Positions 46,126 through 57,480 of a DNA stretch of 64,000 nt are shown in pieces (positions within the stretch are counted from its first letter, which is position 1; each line of letters starts with the position of its first letter). Both the position numbers and the translations under genes were made by a program. The notes under the pieces were generated by a model. The model searched no databases. It had not been told where the DNA came from and saw only the letters and a program-made list of their open reading frames with translations. Source of the stretch: Malus domestica. Its lineage: Eukaryota; Streptophyta; Magnoliopsida; Rosales; Rosaceae. The DNA is taken from positions 33,929,001 through 33,993,000 of the forward strand of contig NC_091671.1 of assembly GCF_042453785.1 (NCBI RefSeq), in the 5' to 3' direction.

Positions 46126-46660
46126 TGAAAATTTGGAGGCCCTAATCGAGTCTTTGAAGTGGCGTCTTAGAGTTCTTTGACCACGACGCTTTGTACATTG
46201 ATATGTATAAAAAAGAATTCTCTAAAACAAAAAGCTCTATATCTTCATCATATATCATTAAAAATTAATATCAAAATAAGAAAGATGTACAAACCTTACC
46301 TAAATAACACGTCTCGTATTTTTAGACGCAAATGTACTAATTAAGTTTACATAATTTAATTTTTCAACCAATTCTTTTTCAATTGATAAAATAGCTAACT
46401 CATTCAGTCTTTCTTGTGATATAGTTGATCAAAGATAAGATATGAACAACTTTAATTTTGAAAAACTTCTTTCCGCAGAGGCAACTGTAACTTGTATAAC
46501 TAACAAAGTTCTATTATAAAAAACCCAAAGACTTAAGTTTGTAAACTTCTTATGAACAATCACAAAATTCGTAATATTAATTTATATGTAATATAATAAA
46601 ATAAAAATTGGAGGCCCCCTAAAAATGGAGGCCCCAAGCAACCCGCCTCCTCCGACTACC
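46126..46660 (-). mobile_element. Degenerate hAT element 3' part
   Basis: Bounded by 'ggaggccc' words (about 46134 and 46610-46640). On the minus strand, 46494-46300 encodes VTVASAERSFSKLKLFISYL, a TGA stop, then STISQERLNELAILSIEKEL and ASKNTRRVI with a stop at 46300-46302. This is the C-terminal dimerisation region of a hAT transposase. No terminal inverted repeats were identified. Confidence 0.7.
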
Positions 46661-47490
46661 CTCAAGGCGGGCCCCGTTTATTGGATAGTCGAATAAGATA
46701 CTTGACCCGAATGCCGGCTTGCTTTATAATGTCCCCCCAACATACGGATAAGAGTCTAGTCAGCATGATAGAAAGTTCCAACTTCGATTGATTTCCGTTT
46801 TGATAAAATCCATCTCAGAAAGTCAAGAAGATTGCAAAGAAAAGGAACTCCATGTCATATTCTTCGGGATGATCAAACTTCATGATTTCGTTTTTGACCT
46901 TTAATTCTTTGACATGTACCCCCAACGCGATCGAACCTCAAATCTTGTATGCAAAATATACATGAAATTAAAGAACACAAGTAGTGATCACATACACACG
47001 AGTACTTGTGTTCATGTAATGTAATTGCCTGTTGACATTAACTTTCAGTACAGAAAAATATATGGGAAGTCCTTAATTATTTCCTATTCGGCATTAATTT
47101 AAAGGAAAAACTACATTTAAATGAATGCTCACGATTACGTGCATGAAAGCGCCATAAAAGAGATTAAATGTGCACGAGTTCGTAAATGACCAAACAGGAT
47201 AAACAACATCTTTAATTGAAATGCTGGATCAAAATTTGAACTAATCCTTAAGGGTTGGTTTAGTGGAAGATGAGTAAGGTTTCAAACTCTTAATCCAAGT
47301 TTGAACTTCCATGGTGTATTTTTTGGGGCCACCAATTTTGTTTTGGTGTACTATTTGACCTGGATGTCGTCTGACATGTGGTATCAAAACTAGATGTGGA
47401 GTAAGATTAGTCTGTCATCAATGTGTGGTTAGAGACCTCGTATGTTAATATATATTGAGCATATACGATTTACACTTGACAAAATAGAGT

Positions 47491-47637
47491 AATGTTAAGT
47501 AGACCAATTTTTTAACCAATTTTGTAAACCATGTGATGTGTAACCAATAGGAAATAAGCTCGTTAATCAACAGTTAAGTAATAATCCAATCATCAACAAC
47601 CATGTCATACGGTTTACAAAATATTCCAAATTTCTGG
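47491..47637. mobile_element. Small MITE with inverted repeats
   Basis: Left arm 'accaattttgtaaaccatgt', right arm in reverse 'ggaatattttgtaaaccgta', ~145 bp overall. Non-coding. Starts with 'taatgttaagtagacca'. Confidence 0.5.
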
Positions 47638-48353
47638 CAAAACTGCAGGCAAGTCATCCAATCCAATGTCTTCACATGATTTACGATTGAACTTGCATAC
47701 TTTAAGAGTTACAATGGAAATATCATTTTTAGGGGAAACCTACACAAAGTTTAAGATTTAGACAATACAACATTCATGAACTTAAGGTTTCCAAAGTATA
47801 CGGTTGATGACATATGGGCAGTTTAATTTGTTGATTTGGATAAGGTTGAATATTTGTATGCCGCATAAAGTGGGGATCATATAACATTTGCCATCCCCAT
47901 CTGGATTTGTCACAGCCATCAATTTTCACAATCTTGAATTTTCCTAGTGGCCAATGAATATTTTCCTTTAGGTATATTGTGCACTGCATGGGGTCGAAAA
48001 CCATAAAATAGAGTAAATGAAGGCATTTTTGAATCCCACACGTCTTGCCAATAACAATATACACAGTCAAGTGATACTTATCTTTCTGAGATTGAGACCT
48101 CCATTTGCTAAGAGAGAATGTTATTCTTTATAACTCAAAAGTTGTTGTCAACATGGGTATAGATTTACACTTTGAAATTTCAATTTTGAGACAAAAATAC
48201 CGTTAAAGGTTAGTTCATATTAAATACCAAGTTGGGCATATATTGTAAGAATTTTTTTTTTAAAGTATTTCAGAATACGCCACAAACTTTATTGTAATTG
48301 AGCCTATGACTAAATAAAATATCTTGTCCTCAAGTTTGTTTCTTTTAGGCCAT

Positions 48354-49208
48354 TTCCAACCGATGGCTGACCAGATGGCTCGTTTTAGCCCTCTGGCCCT
48401 CCAAGATTCTCCAAGATATTAATATTTTAATGAACAGTACAGGGCCATATTTGCCTCCATCTCCAACCGATGGCCAGAGGGCTAGAGGGCTTGTTTTAGC
48501 CCTGTCACAAAAAACCGTCTCCAACCGAGGGCCAAAGGGCCATAGGGCCAAACATAATTTATTTTTTAAAAACTACAACTTAAATTCAAATCCAACGGCT
48601 AGAAGTTATAGGAAAAAAATGGAATTTAAAAAAAAATATGAAACAAATTTTGTGAAATAGAAGTTATAGGAAAAAAATGAAATTTAAAAAAAATATGAAA
48701 CAAATTTTGTGAAATATAAGTTATAGGAAAAAAATGGAATTTTAAAAAAAAATATGAAACAAATTTTGTAAAATAGAAGTTATACGAAAAAAAATATGAA
48801 CCAAATTTTGTAAAATATAAGTTATAGAAAAAAAAAGGTTTAAATTCATAAAAACAAAAAAAAAATTTGAATACAACGGCTAGTGACTGGCTAGCTGTTG
48901 GAATTCAAATTCAAATTAGTGTAGGTTTTAACAGACACTGTTCAAACTGATATTATATTAACATTGCTATTAGTGTCGGTTATAACCAACACTAATAATA
49001 ACCGACACTAATAATATAGTGTATATTATTTCTATCAGCTATAACCGACAAAAATAACAAAACATTAAAAAAAAAACGGACAGCCAGCCCTCTAGCCCTC
49101 TCCGATTCCGTGGGGCCCTCCCAGATTCCAGAGCCCTCTGGCCTAGCCCTTGGTTGGAGACGATATTCAGCCATTTGGCTCTCTGGACCCTTCGGTTGGA
49201 GATGTCCT
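48354..49208. mobile_element. Non-autonomous DNA element (~855 bp) with nested repeats
   Basis: Left end 'ggccatttccaaccgatggc'; right end in reverse 'ggacatctccaaccgaaggg'. Several extra 'tctccaaccga' and 'gagggc' words lie inside both ends in opposite orientation. The middle holds a 56 bp tandem repeat (48604-48835) and 'gtcggttataacc' words (48975-49050) that resemble those of the CACTA end at 6216. No protein. Confidence 0.65.
48604..48835. repeat. ~56 bp tandem repeat
   Basis: About four copies of a unit with 'gaagttataggaaaaaaatg' followed by poly(A) and 'atatgaaacaaattttgt'. Later copies are shorter. Lies in the middle of the non-autonomous element. Confidence 0.85.
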
Positions 49209-50339
49209 TACCAATTTTATAAGGTCCCTTAGGACCTGGGGTTGACTATGATTGTTTAGCGTTTTAGAAGTTTTGTCAAGGTTTGAGGTTGATCATTTGG
49301 GTTTAGGGTTTTAGAATGTCCTTGGGAGGAGCTTAAGGCTTGGGGTGTATGTCTCGTGTCTTGGGCGGAGCCCATTGTGGATGCAAATTTTCTCCTCTTC
49401 GATCTTGGACGATTTTGCACCTACAAAACAACTAGCACCTTAGGTTAAGGCCAAGAGCCTCACGCGCCCACGATGAATGGGGGGGGCTTTGGCCGAAGAA
49501 CCTCCGATGCCAAAGTTAGAATTTTAGAGAGAAATAGTGTTTAGAGTATTTGTGATTTTTTGTGAGAGAGTTGGAATGAATTTTTGGTGAGAATATGTGT
49601 TTATTTATAGAGTTAGGGTTTGCCCTATTTGAATAATAGTAGTCAGCCATAGGGTTTTTGTGGGGGTTAATTTCATGTTTAATTTGCCAATTTATTGGCT
49701 AATTAAATATGAAAATAATAAATGGGTGGTTATAAAAATGAATGATTATTTTAATAAGGAAAATGGGAAAGATGAGGATGTTATGGAATGTTTGAAATAA
49801 ATGGCTAATTGAATAAGGAAAAAATGAGGTAAAAACATATATGAAATAGGTTTTGAATTGTTACCCATTTTGGGTACTCCTGACTTGGTTGATGGATGAT
49901 TCTCCACTGCTCGCGTGTAGGAGACCCGGTATGCCTCCAGGGTATTTTTGTCCTATTTTGTCCAAAAATCCACGTGTCGCCTAGTGAATATTTTTGGCTC
50001 CACAAATGCCCCCACACCTATTGGGCTGCTCGTAGGAAAGGGCAGCAGGTGTAGAGATCTTCTTGCTTTAGGAAACGTAGGATTGCTTCTTATTTTGATG
50101 TTGATTCTCTCTTTAATTGGAAATTAGGCCCTTCTAGGAAAGGGAAATAAACTTCTCTCAAAGCCTATTTAAGTCCACCTTAAGTGGGTTATTAAATCAA
50201 CTTTGGAGAGCAATTTATTCTACCCCACAAGAGAGAGAAAGTTAGAGGATATTTGTTCCCCCTCCTCTAGCAATCTTCTACATCTTGCCCGTGCAAAGGA
50301 CCGTCTTTCGTTGATTTCTTCATCTTCTCCGTGCTGCAC

Positions 50340-51590
50340 CGATGTAAGAAAAATTTAATTTTTCTTGCCTTCTTCTTGGATTAGTGCTATTGCGGGGCAG
50401 CCGTCGGGGTGGTGCAGTACGTCGGCTGGCAGGGGCCAGGAGTTGGCTCGGCATGGGCCGAGGAGATGTCGTGGCAGGGACCACTGCTTGGGCAGACTTG
50501 GCTTGGCTTGAGCCAAGGGCAGCTTGTGCGGCTGGGGTCGCGGATTGTGGCGCTGGGGCGCAGTGCTAGGCGAGCCGCATGGCTAATGTCCTTTGGGCTC
50601 TTGGACTTGACTCGGGCCAGGCTGGCGATTGAGAGAAATGAGGAGATTGCGGGTCTCATGGACTGCTGGAATGTTGGGCATGCAGGCCTTTTGCCCGCTG
50701 GAATGCTGGGTTGAGCTCCCCTGCAGAGTACCATGAATGTCGTTGGCTGCTTAGTCTTCTTTGCTGAAAGAAAGGTGGGCTACTCCAGAAAGATGAGGTA
50801 AAGAGGATCAAGGCGGATGCATTGGCTCGTTTGATCGCTGTCGTGGAGCTTACTATGAATGAAGATGGAAAGAAGAGATCTTCCCCGCCTGCTCATGAGA
50901 TGCCTAGTTAAAAAAAAAAAAACTGAAGACTTTTTCTGCTGCTCATGAGGGTCCGCTTGCTACCGAAAGGTATGTGATTGACATGACTTCTTCTAATGGG
51001 AAGAAAAATAAGGCTGCTAGATCTGAGCATGTGGCGTCTTCCATGTTGAGAATGGCTAGTACAATTTTGGATAAGATTGCTCAGCGTAAAAGTTTTATCA
51101 TGCCCCCATTGCCGAAGTCTGTACCAGGACGTTCTTTGGGAGCCAAGTCCGGTTCACCTTTGTAGAGACTTGCTATTATGAAGAGTGGTAAGGTGGACTC
51201 TGCTGCTAAAGTGGCGCCAAAGCCTGCTCCCTTTGCTGCTGAGATTGATTCGCCTCAGATTGAAGATCTTAAGCTTGCAATTTCTGAGCTTCGTTTCGCT
51301 ACTTATGCTAAGAAGGTAGTGGATGAGCTACAGCGCGTCCATGTTAGTCTGCTTAAGAAGAATGAGCAGCTGAAGGGTGAGAATGATGGGCTTGAGGTTT
51401 TAAGACATTCTCCATTTCTTCGGAAGACTTGCTTGCTTTTACTTTTAAGGCTTCCATTGGTGAAGTAGTTGGAGAAGTTAGTGCCCAGACTGGGGCAGCC
51501 AGGGGTGAAGCGTCGGATGATGCCGCTGCTAAGAGCGTTACGGCTGTTGAAAGTGTGGCGACCGAGTAGTCGTGAGATGTCCAAGCTGCT
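50340..51590 (+). pseudogene. Antisense ORF of the LTR retrotransposon, broken
   Basis: Reads opposite to gag, next to the 3' LTR. Pieces: 50409-50714 (GC-rich), 50974-51165 encoding MIDMTSSNGKKNKAARSEHV and MASTILDKIAQRKSFIMPPL, and, after an in-frame stop at 51163-51165, 51178 onward encoding KVAPKPAPFAAEIDSPQIED, a heptad-like ELQRVHVSLLKKNEQLKGEN probably coiled coil, then a frameshift. A further frame supplies Ala/Val-rich sequence to about 51567. I do not know a function. Antisense ORFs in this place are known from plant Tat-lineage gypsy elements such as Grande and RIRE2; whether this one is homologous is untested. Confidence 0.55.
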
Positions 51591-53588
51591 GTAGTGTAGT
51601 ATTTTAGGTAGCCTTTAGGATTTTCTTTGTTTTTCTTGTAGCTTTTGTTTTGCTTGAACTCCTTCGGCCTTTGCTAGTTGTTTATAAACATGTTTTCCTT
51701 CGTTTTTCTTCATATTCACTTCTTTTGTTCATGCCCTAACCTTTAGACTTGATAAACCAGTGGCAGGCATGCTACTTTTTTATAAGCAGACAAACTTGCG
51801 TAGCCTATGCAACCGTAGGTGTTGGTGTAGAACTTTGCAAAGTTGTTAGCCATAGGGTTGGCAGCCGGATGCCTTACTTACAGAAGCAGACAAGTCCGCG
51901 TAACCACTAGGCTGTTAACCTTGACTTTCTTCAATTCCGTAGGTTGCGTAGCAAGTATCACAACACTTTAGGACTTGGTGTAGGTTGTTCCGCGCTTGGC
52001 AGAGGTGAAGCTTATCGACTACGTAGCATGTCGGCAGTGGATAAAACTTCGTATATGCACGCTAGCTTGTTTAACCTTTCACAAGAATGTGCGGTTGTAT
52101 AAGTCTAGTGCGGTTTCACAGCTCGAAAGGCAAGCCGTAGGCAGTCTTCCAGAATCCGTAGGCTACCTTAGTGCACTCGGTAGCAGCTTTAGGATTCCAG
52201 GGCAGCCGTCCATCGGATGTACTGCGTAATGTGCCCTCTCCGTCTCTAGGGCCCGGTTCCCCACGGATTAGGCCAAGAGACCCAAAATCCTTCAGTTAGC
52301 TAAGCCTTGAAAAAGACCATTGCGGCTACTTCTAGGAATCCCGGCGCAAGCCATCGTGCATCTAGTTATACTAGGGCAGCCAGGCTCATCCACGTCTGGA
52401 TATTCGGAGTGTAAAGTTTATCCTCCCGTCTTGGAGAGCTGACCCATATGGGTGTCGGAGAATTGGTTTACCCTCTCGCACTGGAGAGCATGGTTGGTCC
52501 CTCGGGGGGCGCAATTCCTGCGATGAGTCCCTAAGAAGGGCGCAGTCTTCTTTTGAAGTGCAGGAGTGATTAGTTGTTGTAAGCATGCAGCCAAGCTAAG
52601 TTGTGATTACTTCTAAATTCCTCATTGAAAAACGAGTGAAACGAACGAGAACTTTAGCTGTAAGGTAGGAACTGCATAACAACTGGATAGTCCTCAGCTT
52701 GTGAGGTGGTACCCGTCGAGCTTATTGAGTCTTCGGGTTTTGATGTAGCGGGAGGTCACACATGGTACTTCTTCAGATTGTAGGCCATCCATTTCTTTTC
52801 AATCTTTTTGCCGCTTCATGGTGGTGAGGGTGTAATTACTCTTGCCCCCTACTTTGCTGATCTTGTACGGACCTTCCCAGATGGGATCCATCTTTTTGGA
52901 GCCTTCTCTGCCGGCAGTGATGAAGGCTTTTCTGCATCGTCGACATGCAAATGCCAGAAGTCTCCATCGGGTGGAGTAGACGCAGCTAGAGTGTGCTCGG
53001 CTACTTTTGAGGCATCGTTGGGCCGCTCTGTTGCGTCACCTAGGCTCGGCGTGAAGACGCAGTAGGGAGCTGTGGAGATGAGGCCATGTCATACGCAACA
53101 GGAGATGCTCAACTGCTGGTATTGGGCCACTCTAGCGTTGAATCATTGAGCAAGGGTCGGCTAGGGCCGTGTGATGCGCAGCAAGAAATGGTACTCAACT
53201 GCCGGTACATGTTGCTCCTATGTAGAATCTTTTAGGGTGACGAGGACAAAACTTGCTTTCGAGTGTGTCCTTCCAGTGTTGCGTTCGTCAGAAAACTTTA
53301 CATCCGCCAGGGTCTACGCCTTTATCGTCGCGCGTCTGGATTGGGCTGAATAGTACGTCATTAGGATGATTGCATGCGTTTGAAAGTAAAACTTGTGCTT
53401 CTGGGTTGCAACAACTATCGCCAAAGTTAGCTTTTGAATTTTTAATAACATCGAGGAGAGCTTTTGAACTGTAGAATACAGGTAACTGTGGAATACAGGT
53501 AGTCGGGCCCCCATCTCTTCTCGCATGATGGTAGAGCTTATTGCTACTTTAGATACCGTCAAACATGCGAATAAGTCCTCCGCTGCTT
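51591..53588. other. Internal, apparently non-coding part of the LTR element
   Basis: Between the antisense ORF and the end of gag. Only short frames. Where gypsy elements carry pol, none of the expected motifs (DSG protease, YVDD-type reverse transcriptase, integrase HHCC/DDE) can be read on the minus strand. Confidence 0.6.
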
Positions 53589-55968
53589 CTAGGGAGGTGA
53601 TGTCGGGTACTTCTTCAAGTCCTTGAATATGCATTGGCGAGCCTCATCCCAAAGTGCATGCTTCTCTGCTAAAGCAAAAGAGTCTGCCAGAGTTAGATCT
53701 TCTTTCATGATCAATTTTCCGAATAGCGGGTGGTCTGCTGGAAGTCCTTTTTGGAAGGCTGCTCTAGCTATCGAGTCGTTGCATCCGACTATTTTTGCCT
53801 TCTCTACTTTGAACCTCCTCACATAGTCGCGAAGTGACTCATTTGGGTTATTCTTGACGTTGAACAAATGATCAGATTTCTTTTTGATCGAGCGATAGGA
53901 TGAATATTCTTTGGTGAAAACCAAAGAAAGTTCGTAGAAATTTCGGATGGATTGTGGCGGCAGGGTGTAGAACCAATCTTGCGCCTCGCCTTGTAGAGTG
54001 GTGGCGAATATCTTGCACATAAGCTCATCATTGTTTCGATAAAGGATCATTGCGCTTCGGTAGCGCTTTAAGTGTCTCTCCGGGTCTTCATCCCCTTTGA
54101 AAAATGTGAAATGTGGCATGCTGAACTCTCGTGGAGGCTCTGCCTGCTCGATCTCGTCCGTGAAGGGTGACCTGCTTATGTTGGTCATGTTCCGTCGTAG
54201 TGCCTCGTCGGTGACCTCGTTGCGTTGGAAATCATGCAATCGTTTGGTCAAGAGTCTCTCTACTTCTTCCTGAATTTGCCTTTGTTGGGGTAGCGGAGCT
54301 CTCGGCTGCCCCCAGCCATGACTTGCTGGTCTAGGCTGCTCTTCCATGTGTTTAGCTCGTCTACGCCGCAGATGCAGTGCATGTGGTGCGTTTCTAGCAG
54401 GCGAGCGAGTTCTTCGCAGGCTGCTAGTTGAACTTGAGCTGGATTGAGTGACTGCTTCTCTCCGTCCGTCGTGCTGTCTACTCTGATGTGAGGTGGATGA
54501 TGCTTCTTGTGGGCTTAGCCGCGAATGAACACTTTGTCCGGAAGGTTGCTCATGTTGACTATCGGAGTGTGACCCCAACCGTGAATGTATGCTCATCCGT
54601 GGGCCTAGTCGAGAGTACACGCTCCTCCGCGCGCTAAGACGGGAGTATACGCTATTTCGGGGGCCCAATCGGGAATGTACACTGCCTGAACGTTCAGCTC
54701 GTGGCTGGTCGAATGGCTGCTTGCTGGGACGCTGCTGGAAAGGTTCGTCTGCCCTTGTCCTACTTCGGGATACCTCGTCCGGGGCACGTTGGATCCCGAT
54801 GCGTTGCAAAAGTTGATTCACCAAAGTTGTCTGTTGTGCAAGGGCGCTCGTCAACTCTATGACTTGTCGAGACAAATGTTGTTCGCCATTTGGATTGGAA
54901 GAGCTTGGAAGGAATGCGCCTCTTTGGGCAGTGGAAATGTGGTAGACTCCAGGCGCGAGATTTGAGTTGGGAAATGTCAAATCCGCGAAAAAAATGTGGT
55001 GAGAATGCCCCCGGCTCGATGGTAGGTCCGGATGGTTGAGATAGTCTTGGGCCGACTTGGGCTGCTTGGAAAGCCACGGGAGCAGGCTGGGCCGTGAGAG
55101 TGGGTTGCTCGTCGGGAGCAGGCTGAGTCACGAGAGCAGACTGCTTGGCAGGAGCAAACTGGGCCACGGGAATGGGTTGCTCGTCGGGAGCAGGCTGAGT
55201 CACGAGAGCAGACTGCTTGGCAGGAGCAGACTGGGCCACGGGAATGGGTTGCTCGTCGGGAGCAGGCTGGGTCACGAGAGCAGGCTGCTTGGCAGGAGCA
55301 GGCTGGGCCACGGGAACAGGCTGCTTGGCAGGAGCAGGCTGGGCCACCGGAGTGGGCTGCTCGACGAAAGCAGGCTGGGCCACGGGAGTGGGCTGCTCGT
55401 CGGGAGCAGGCTGGATCACGGGAGCAGGCTGCTCAATGCGCGGTGCATGTGAATGCGAGGCTTGGGCTTGGGTCCACGTAAACTTGGATGGCACGGCTCG
55501 GGCCGTGGTGAAGGCTCCATGGACCTCGCCACGAGTGGCTACCGAAGTAGCCATCGCGGTGGTTCCCATGGTGGCCGTGGTGAAGGCACCATGGACCTCG
55601 CCGCGGGTGGCTACCGAGGTAGCCACCACGGTGGTTCCCATGGTAGAAGCTTGTGGTGATGATGCCGCTCCCCTTATTGTCGCATTTTGCCTCACGGATC
55701 TCCGGGCCGTGGTGAAGGCTCCATGGACCTCGCCACGAGTGGCTACCGAAGTAGCCACCGCGGTGGTTCCCATGGTGGCCGTGGTGAAGGCACCATGGAC
55801 CTCGCCGCGGGTGGCTACCGAGGTAGCCACCACGGTGGTTCCCATGGTGGAAGCTCGTGATGATGATGCCGCTCCCCTTATTGTCGCATTTAGCCTCACG
55901 GATCTCCGCAATCCCATTTCTTGAACATTAGAAATTTCACTTGTGGAATTTTCTAAATTTCTAGCCAT
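53589..55968 (-). pseudogene. Gag of the LTR retrotransposon, with one frameshift
   Basis: Starts at 55968 with MARNLENSTSEISNVQEMG. The N-terminal half is repetitive: a ~24-residue unit (GTTVVATSVATRGEVHGAFT) occurs four times at 55500-55860, and ~12-residue PVAQPAPAKQ/LVTQPAPDEQ units at 55060-55430. Near 55000-55060 the frame must shift: the first frame runs on without family sense to 54760, the second continues from LTFPNSNLAPGVYHIS to 53589. The second part has ~10-residue VHSRLGPR/VYSRLSAR repeats (residues about 99-155 counted from the Met at 54980) and the retrotransposon gag core (about 289-400): MPHFTFFKGDEDPERHLKRY, LQGEAQDWFYTLPPQSI, FNVKNNPNESLRDYVRRFK. It ends without a zinc knuckle. 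Gag forms the particle that packages the element RNA. Confidence 0.85.
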
Positions 55969-56761
55969 TATATTTTGCTTATACGTTTTATCAAATAACC
56001 TTTGCAAGTAAAAAATTCTAATAATAAGAACGTATGAAAAATATTCAAATGGACTAGAAAATAAAGAAAAAACCTTTTTGTGCGAGAGTCTTATACGAGT
56101 ATGGATTTCAACTCTCAATGAAAGCACCAATTTGTGGATGCAAATTTTCTCCTCTTCGATCTTGGACGATTTTGCACCTACAAAACAACTAGCACCTTAG
56201 GTTAAGGCCAAGAGCCTCACGCGCCCACGATGAATGGGGGGGGCTTTGGCCGAAGAACCTCCGATGCCAAAGTTAGAATTTTAGAGAGAAATAGTGTTTA
56301 GAGTATTTGTGATTTTTTGTGAGAGAGTTGGAATGAATTTTTGGTGAGAATATGTGTTTATTTATAGAGTTAGGGTTTGCCCTATTTGAATAATAGTAGT
56401 CAGCCATAGGGTTTTTGTGGGGGTTAATTTCATGTTTAATTTGCCAATTTATTGGCTAATTAAATATGAAAATAATAAATGGGTGGTTATAAAAATGAAT
56501 GATTATTTTAATAAGGAAAATGGGAAAGATGAGGATGTTATGGAATGTTTGAAATAAATGGCTAATTGAATAAGGAAAAAATGAGGTAAAAACATATATG
56601 AAATAGGTTTTGAATTGTTACCCATTTTGGGTACTCCTGACTTGGTTGATGGATGATTCTCCACTGCTCGCGTGTAGGAGACCCGGTATGCCTCCAGGGT
56701 ATTTTTGTCCTATTTTGTCCAAAAATCCACGTGTCGCCTAGTGAATATTTTTGGCTCCACA

Positions 56762-57300
56762 CCCATAATTCTGGAACTGTACCCTACACCCTAAACGATT
56801 AACGTAGTGAAATATGGTAGGGTTGGACATTATTTTCATTTTAACTAGTAAATTAGTTTGACTTTTAAAATATGGTATTTTAACTTAAAGTTATTTTGAA
56901 TTTGATATTTAAACTAAAAGTTCCCTAAAGAATCTACTACTATTTTGTCAAAAAAAGAAAAAAGGGTTACATAGAAAATCAGGTTGAGCATGTACAGTTT
57001 AATAAAACTATAGGCTTGCAATAAAGTAAAATCAATCAATTAGATAGACACACACTTTGGTGGTTATGCTTGAAAGAATAGTAAACCGACCGAATCTTGG
57101 TGACTCCAAAACACTATTTACCTTTTCTTCTCTCTTTATATATAATAGATACATATATTTCTTTTCAACAAAACTGTGTATTTTAAATTTTGATTGAACC
57201 CTTTGAATTGTCATTCAGGTGTAAGCATATCATATTTTTCTTAGTCGCGAGATATTTTTCTGTCATCCTAAGCTGGACTTCTCACTCCCATAATTTAGAC
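56762..57300. other. Intergenic, no recognised feature
   Basis: AT-rich flank right of the LTR element. Continues the sequence left of 49376 (the allele before insertion reads through one CCCAT). No gene or repeat recognised. Confidence 0.4.
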
Positions 57301-57480
57301 AGGATCTCTTCGTTCAAAGTTCAAGGATCAAGTGATCTGAACTCTTGAAATTTGATCAAACAACTAAAAACAGAAAAGTTAGTAAAAAATTTTAAAAGTT
57401 ATAATAATTTTTTGCTATTTAATCAAATTTCAAGAGCTCGGATCACTTGATCCTTGAGCTTTGGAGGAAAAGATCCGGAG
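57301..57480. mobile_element. MITE with ~60 bp inverted repeats
   Basis: Left arm 'aggatctcttcgttcaaagt' then 'tcaaggatcaagtgatctga'; right arm in reverse 'ccggatcttttcctccaaag' then 'tcaaggatcaagtgatccga'. The pairing continues through 'ctcttgaaatttgat'. Non-coding. Confidence 0.8.

Larger units (their letters stand above)
49376..56761 (-). mobile_element. Complete, young gag-only gypsy-type LTR retrotransposon
   Basis: The LTRs, 49376-50004 and 56133-56761, are both 629 bp, start TGTGGATGCAAA, end TTTGGCTCCACA and look identical base for base. A perfect CCCAT duplication flanks the element (49371-49375, 56762-56766). Gag lies on the minus strand and the LTR has a minus-strand TATA box (CTATAAATAAAC near 56355-56366), so 56133-56761 is the 5' LTR. 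Next to it the minus strand reads ATTGGTGCTTTCATTGAGAG, a probable primer-binding site. Before the 3' LTR is the purine-rich GGTGTGGGGGCATT. Gag is frame-shifted; no protease, reverse transcriptase, RNase H or integrase is found in 50005-53588. It is therefore non-autonomous and must have been mobilised by a partner. Confidence 0.95.

Noticed and set aside
47774..48070. Minus-strand frame of 98 codons
   Set aside because: Its composition is not implausible for protein, but I recognise no family and see no promoter or exon partner.
54589..55924. Long plus-strand frames with Gly/Ser/Arg-rich repeats (for example 55217-55924)
   Set aside because: They mirror the repetitive gag on the minus strand. 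The minus strand has the gag core and promoter; the plus frames have no domain.
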